Assembly: GCA_003641345.1 (NCBI GenBank)
Contig: QNAD01000055.1
Location: 1 to 9,299, forward strand
Length of the DNA: 9,299 nt
Source of the DNA: Candidatus Zixiibacteriota bacterium
Lineage (GTDB): Bacteria > Zixibacteria > MSB-5A5 > GN15 > FEB-12
Direction: 5' to 3'
Shown here: positions 5,543 through 9,299 of the stretch, in pieces
Position numbering within the stretch: position 1 is the stretch's first letter
Layout: every line of letters starts with the position of its first letter
The notes under the pieces: model-generated
Databases searched by the model: none
Seen by the model: the letters and a program-made list of their open reading frames with translations, nothing else
What the model was told of the DNA's origin: nothing
Position numbers and translations under genes: made by a program

Positions 5543-6634
5543 ATGAACAATACGGAAAAACAAATCACGATATTGGATAATCTCTTAAAAGATATTTTTA
5601 ATATTGAGGCAGTTTATAGACAAAATGAAAAAGTCGTTTTTAGTTTAACAACTCCATTTGATAGAACGAAAGTAATTAAACACACCAAAGACCGTCTAAA
5701 ACTTGCAGGATATTCTTTTATTATCGATGAAAAGGATGATATCATTCTTTTAACAATCGACCCAACTCCTAAAAATAAAATTCCATTGATCAATATAATA
5801 TTGTTTATCACAACATTTTTTACTATTTATTTCATTCCGGTTTTTATCAAAAATCTGGACAAGGCAAATTTTAATGAAATACTTGAAAGTACTATTACAG
5901 ATATTTCAAACGGTGCCGGATTGATATTTACTTTTGCGATGATTTCGATTCTGTTTGTACATGAAATGGGGCATTATATTGCCAGCCGAAGGCGAAATAT
6001 TGTAACTTCATGGCCCTATTTTATACCTGCTCCAAATTTTATAGGTACTTTTGGGGCTATAATAAAGTCAAAATCTCCATTTTGGAACCGACGGGATTTA
6101 ATTGAAGTTGGTGCATGGGGTCCGGTTGCCGGATGGGTGGTTGCTTTTTTCTGGTTATCTTTTGGATTGACTCAATCATCATTGATTCCCTTAGAACAAT
6201 TTGGTTTGACCGAGATGTCTTTTTCATTAACTGGTGAGTCATTGCTTATGAAGTTCTTGACTTTGAATATTATTGGTGTGGCTCCTGACGGGTATTTTTA
6301 TCATTTAAGCGAAGCCGCCTTTGCCGGATGGGTTGGGCTTTTGGTAACGGCTATTAATATGCTTCCGATTGGGCAACTCGATGGCGGTCATATTGTATAT
6401 GGTTTGTTTGAAAAGAAACAGCATCTATTCGGTAAATTTGCTATGGTTGGTTTGATACTTTTGGGGTTTCAATCTACAGTTTGGTGGATGTTTGCCGCTT
6501 TTGGTTTGATATTCGGGGTTAATCATCCGCCTACTTTGAATGACAGCAAACCAATTTCGAAAAGTGCAAAAACTTTGGGGATAATTTCATTGATAATTAT
6601 GTTTATCTCTTTTACACCGATACCTTTTCGGTAG
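5543..6634 (+). CDS. Site-2 protease family (M50) membrane metalloprotease, EGY-like
   Basis: A 363-residue polytopic membrane protein. Residues 1-75 are a soluble N-terminal region; six or so hydrophobic segments follow (about 79-102, 124-146, 187-208, 258-275, 298-325, 343-360). The zinc-binding HExxH motif is HEMGH at 140-144, and the third ligand region is NMLPIGQLDGGH at 272-283, with Asp280. Between them lie YFIPAPNFIGTFGAI (159-173) and the GAWGPVAGW block (190-198), which are characteristic of the EGY/S2P branch rather than RseP, and there is no PDZ domain. Such enzymes cut substrate proteins within the membrane; the substrate here is unknown. No clear Shine-Dalgarno precedes the ATG. 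The 3' end overlaps that of the convergent HD-GYP gene by 23 bp. Confidence 0.88.
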   Translation: MNNTEKQITILDNLLKDIFNIEAVYRQNEKVVFSLTTPFDRTKVIKHTKDRLKLAGYSFIIDEKDDIILLTIDPTPKNKIPLINIILFITTFFTIYFIPVFIKNLDKANFNEILESTITDISNGAGLIFTFAMISILFVHEMGHYIASRRRNIVTSWPYFIPAPNFIGTFGAIIKSKSPFWNRRDLIEVGAWGPVAGWVVAFFWLSFGLTQSSLIPLEQFGLTEMSFSLTGESLLMKFLTLNIIGVAPDGYFYHLSEAAFAGWVGLLVTAINMLPIGQLDGGHIVYGLFEKKQHLFGKFAMVGLILLGFQSTVWWMFAAFGLIFGVNHPPTLNDSKPISKSAKTLGIISLIIMFISFTPIPFR

Positions 6635-8123
6635 TTTTGATAGTTTCAAGAAAATCAAAATCCAATTCGCCATCGTATAATTTATATAAATCTATTCCAC
6701 CGGATTTTAGAAGTTCTATAAATTTATTTACAATATATGGATCAAATTGGGTTCCTGCATATTTTATAAGCTCATTCAGTGCAATTTCGACACTTCTCCC
6801 TTTTCGATAAGGTCTATCTGATATTATGGCATCGAAAGTATCGGCAACAGTCAACAGCCTGCCTTCGATAGGAATTTTTTCACCTTTTAGACCATTGGGG
6901 TACCCTGAACCATCATACCACTCATGATGTGACATAATATAAGGGATAGCCGGTTTGAACAGGTCAATACCATTAATAATTTTCATTCCCAGTTCAGGAT
7001 GTTTCTGCATCTGTTTTCTTTCTGAGTCAGTAAGAATATCCGGTTTATTCAAAATTGAATCTGGCACTCCTAATTTTCCTATATCGTGAAGCGTACAACC
7101 CATAATTAAATATTCAATCTGCTTGTCTGTCCAGTTCATATATTTAGCGATTGCTTCGGATAATTTCAAAACCCTGTCAGTATGGCCGGAAGTATATTGG
7201 TCTCTGGCTTCTATGGAATTTGCCAGCCCTTTAATAGCCTGAATATAAGATTTCTGTACATCTTCGTACAAACTATTATTGGCAATCGCCGAACCGGCGG
7301 AACTTGACAATATAGAAAGCAAATCTAATTGACCGGGTATAATTTTCCCAAATTTAGATTTTATTAAAATATTTATTACCCCATGAAGTTTGCGTCGTTC
7401 AAAAATAGGTTTGGAAATCATTACTTCAAAAAACTTTGAATCATTTTCATATTGTTCTTCTGTTCGTATAACCGGTTTTGTCGATTTGGTGAAATCAAAA
7501 TGATATAATAATTTTTCATCTAATAATTTTTCGTAGCATTCCTGTTTACTGTCAATAATTGTTCTGATTATTTCTTTTGAATTTGGTTTAACATGAACCA
7601 ATGAAACTCCGCACGCTGAAAATTCATTCCTACATGATTTAGCAATCATATCCAAGTATGTATCTAAATCCGTTCCTACGATATTTGCCTGGGTCAATTT
7701 TAAAAATTCCACCTGCCCTTTTAAACTTAAGTTTTCACGCAATACCTGTTGATGTTCGATACCCTTTTTAATTATATTTCTAAGAGTCTCCAGACGGAAT
7801 GGTTTAATCATAAAATCATAAGCACCTTTTCTAAGGACAGATATAGCCGCTTGTACAGTTGGATGAGCCGTCATCAGAATAACTACGGCATCGGAATGGT
7901 TTTCTAAAGTAGTTTCAAGGACCTGAATCCCAGACTGTTGCCCCATCACCAAATCAGTCAAAACAAGATCAACATGATTTTGCTCAATGTATTCGAGGGC
8001 TTTTAGCGGATTAGTAAAGGTATGAATCTTGAGCTTATCAGAAGACAAAGCTTCATCTATTACGCCGCAAATATACTTCTCGTCATCGACAACTACTATT
8101 TCAATTTTTTCATCTTTTCTCAA
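6612..8123 (-). CDS. Response regulator with GAF-type middle and HD-GYP phosphodiesterase output
   Basis: A 503-residue protein starting at TTG 8123, with GGAG (8129-8132) five bases upstream. Residues 6-125 are a receiver domain: acidic pair D13-D14, phospho-acceptor D57, T85 and K107 are all present. Residues about 148-285 look like a GAF-type sensory domain. Residues about 290-485 are an HD-GYP domain with H314, the HD pair 346-347, H375, HH 399-400, the GYP signature DGSGYP at 404-409 and D428, so the metal site looks intact. The family hydrolyses cyclic di-GMP, usually to GMP, and lowers its level to shift cells toward motility; some members act on other cyclic dinucleotides. No histidine kinase gene lies nearby, so its partner is encoded elsewhere. 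It lies downstream of lipA on the same strand, 112 bases away, and is convergent with the protease gene. Confidence 0.92.
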   Translation of the reverse strand: MRKDEKIEIVVVDDEKYICGVIDEALSSDKLKIHTFTNPLKALEYIEQNHVDLVLTDLVMGQQSGIQVLETTLENHSDAVVILMTAHPTVQAAISVLRKGAYDFMIKPFRLETLRNIIKKGIEHQQVLRENLSLKGQVEFLKLTQANIVGTDLDTYLDMIAKSCRNEFSACGVSLVHVKPNSKEIIRTIIDSKQECYEKLLDEKLLYHFDFTKSTKPVIRTEEQYENDSKFFEVMISKPIFERRKLHGVINILIKSKFGKIIPGQLDLLSILSSSAGSAIANNSLYEDVQKSYIQAIKGLANSIEARDQYTSGHTDRVLKLSEAIAKYMNWTDKQIEYLIMGCTLHDIGKLGVPDSILNKPDILTDSERKQMQKHPELGMKIINGIDLFKPAIPYIMSHHEWYDGSGYPNGLKGEKIPIEGRLLTVADTFDAIISDRPYRKGRSVEIALNELIKYAGTQFDPYIVNKFIELLKSGGIDLYKLYDGELDFDFLETIKTTEKVSV

Positions 8124-8235
8124 AGTTGCTCCAATATTTTAAATATCAAATTACATCTCTTTTATCGGCGAAGATTTAATTAGAAATATAGGATAAATCT
8201 CTTTTGTATAATAATTAGACTGAAGATTTTTATGA

Positions 8236-9132
8236 TTATGGGTTAATGACCATATCTGCTTTGTAAGAGGAGCGAACCAAGGGCGCAGAAAACACATGTC
8301 TAATTTTGACTGCTTGAGCATGCATCTTTAATAAGTCAAACTCTTCAGGAGTGTAATATTTTGAAACAGGCAGATGATTTTTTGAGGGAGCAAGATACTG
8401 CCCAATTGTTAGAATTTTGACGTTATTATCAGCTAAGTCTTTGAAAGTTTTTTTCAATTGTTCTAAAGTTTCACCAACCCCAACCATTAAACCGGATTTT
8501 GTAATTATATTGGATTTTTCTGAAACATATTTTAATAATTTCAAAGAACCAAAATAATCAGCCTGCGGACGAACTTTGGAATATAGATTTTCAACAGTCT
8601 CAACGTTATGATTGAAAACATCCGGATGAGCGTCAATTATTAAATCAACAGATTTGGGTGTATGTTTGAAATCCGGAGTAAGAACTTCGATTGTACTATT
8701 CGGCAGATATTTCCGGATGCATCTTATAGTATCTGCAAATTGAGTAGCGCCTCCATCGGGAAGGTCATCTCTTGTTACCGATGTAACCACTACATGTTTT
8801 AATTTTAGATCCCTTGCCGCTTTTGCGACATTTTCAGGTTCTTCGAAATTGACCGGATCTGGCAGCCCGCTATTGATATCACAAAAACTGCAATTTCTGG
8901 AACAGGTCGGACCTAATATCAAAAAAGTGGCTGTTCCTCTATTAAAACACTCTCCACGATTTGGGCAATTTGCATCATGACAAACAGTATTTAATCCGTA
9001 TTTCTTTAAGAGACTGTTGACATGGTTATAACCCTGGCCGGAAAATGCTTTAACTTTTAGCCAAGACGGCTTTTTTAGATGATTTTGGCTCAAATTAGAT
9101 ATTTTTTTGTTTGTCAATTGTTTATCAGTCAT
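8236..9132 (-). CDS. lipA: Lipoyl synthase
   Basis: A radical-SAM enzyme that inserts two sulfurs into octanoyl groups on the lipoyl domains of the dehydrogenase complexes and the glycine-cleavage H protein, the last step of lipoate synthesis. From the in-frame TTG at 9159 the residues are: auxiliary cluster cysteines C60, C65 and C71 (CHDANCPNRGEC), radical-SAM cysteines C86, C90 and C93 (CSRNCSFC), and the C-terminal RSSY at 296-299 that binds the auxiliary cluster; all hallmarks are present. I prefer ATG 9132 (298 residues) because a likely promoter places transcription start near 9156, leaving no leader for the TTG. The lost nine residues lie before any conserved motif. No lipB or other lipoate gene is adjacent in this window. 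Confidence 0.93.
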   Translation of the reverse strand: MTDKQLTNKKISNLSQNHLKKPSWLKVKAFSGQGYNHVNSLLKKYGLNTVCHDANCPNRGECFNRGTATFLILGPTCSRNCSFCDINSGLPDPVNFEEPENVAKAARDLKLKHVVVTSVTRDDLPDGGATQFADTIRCIRKYLPNSTIEVLTPDFKHTPKSVDLIIDAHPDVFNHNVETVENLYSKVRPQADYFGSLKLLKYVSEKSNIITKSGLMVGVGETLEQLKKTFKDLADNNVKILTIGQYLAPSKNHLPVSKYYTPEEFDLLKMHAQAVKIRHVFSAPLVRSSYKADMVINP

Positions 9133-9162
9133 ATTTTTAAGCTTTTTTTCATATATCAATCA

Positions 9163-9190
9163 AGTATAGTAAAAAAGACACGATAATCAA
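9163..9190 (-). promoter_or_regulatory. Possible sigma-70-type promoter for lipA
   Basis: On the minus strand TTGATT (9190-9185) is followed after 16 bases by TATACT (9168-9163). The same -10 region reads TATACTTG, one base off the Bacteroidetes-type TAnnTTTG. Transcription would begin near 9156, giving a leader of about 24 bases before ATG 9132. The match is by eye only. Confidence 0.35.
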
Positions 9191-9232
9191 TAGAAAGCGG
9201 TGATTTTAACTATATTAATGGGAGATTTGGTT

Positions 9233-9299
9233 TTGAAAAAATATATTGGATTAGTTTTAATTTTAATTTTTACCGCCGGTTTTGTTTCTGCTGAAAAAA
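9233..9299 (+). CDS. Exported protein, 3' partial (signal peptide only)
   Basis: The last 67 bases encode (M)KKYIGLVLILIFTAGFVSAEK, a textbook Sec signal peptide with cleavage likely after VSA; the rest of the gene lies beyond the window. TTG 9233 is chosen because GGGAG at 9220-9224 sits eight bases upstream. An in-frame ATG at 9218 would add five residues (MGDLV) and would itself contain the first base of that Shine-Dalgarno. The mature protein is unseen, so no function can be given. The gene is divergent from lipA. Confidence 0.6.
   Translation, partial: MKKYIGLVLILIFTAGFVSAEK

Noticed and set aside
6612..6634. Bidirectional terminator in the convergent overlap (ACCGA / TCGGT)
   Set aside because: The stem is only five base pairs with a seven-base loop and no clean T-run; too weak to call.

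Overview
The window is AT-rich DNA from a bacterium, and three things are joined in it. The left half (about 1-5042) is a tight, co-oriented run of seven plus-strand genes that reads like the tail, appendage and lysis end of a bacteriophage or prophage. The right half (about 5543-9299) is ordinary chromosomal DNA: a site-2-protease-family membrane protease, a response regulator with an HD-GYP output domain, lipoyl synthase (lipA), and the start of an exported protein. Between them lies a non-coding stretch of about 500 bases (5043-5542) filled with inverted repeats. No rRNA, tRNA or CRISPR array is visible. The taxon cannot be fixed from this window. The secreted-protein style, the low GC, the DNRLRE-type protein and the REP-like repeat would suit an uncultured FCB-type lineage, but that is inference.

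Phage-like module: a propeller-like, Asp-box-containing tail-fibre-type protein (5' partial) is followed by a 270-residue protein with a duplicated beta motif and a connector-like helical tail, a small virion-type protein of 124 residues, and a lysine-rich 98-residue protein. Next come two proteins with clear Sec signal peptides (a DNRLRE-type protein and a multi-domain Ig-like/carboxypeptidase-regulatory-like protein), then a one-TM holin-like protein. Spacing is tight: start/stop overlaps of 1-4 nt or gaps of 2-18 nt. Several starts carry strong Shine-Dalgarno sites, including a perfect AGGAGGTGAT at 1306-1315 that points to a TTG start at 1317. No integrase, terminase, capsid or lysin gene lies in the window, so prophage, contig-edge phage or domesticated structural module cannot be told apart here.

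Repeat region: besides a widespread REP-like sequence (5149-5177), two large hairpins stand head to head (5308-5350 on plus, 5372-5419 read on minus). They share the arm ends GGGTC/GACCC and an identical internal loop, CTG against TGT, but differ in their inner stems and loops. A 12-bp perfect inverted repeat (5265-5276 / 5454-5465) encloses the pair. This is the least explained structure in the window. It looks like a REP/BIME or MITE-type element sitting exactly at the phage-host boundary.

Chromosomal side: the protease and the HD-GYP regulator are convergent, with their 3' ends overlapping by 23 bp. lipA lies upstream of the regulator on the same strand. A divergent intergenic region (9133-9232) separates lipA from a plus-strand gene of which only the signal peptide is visible.
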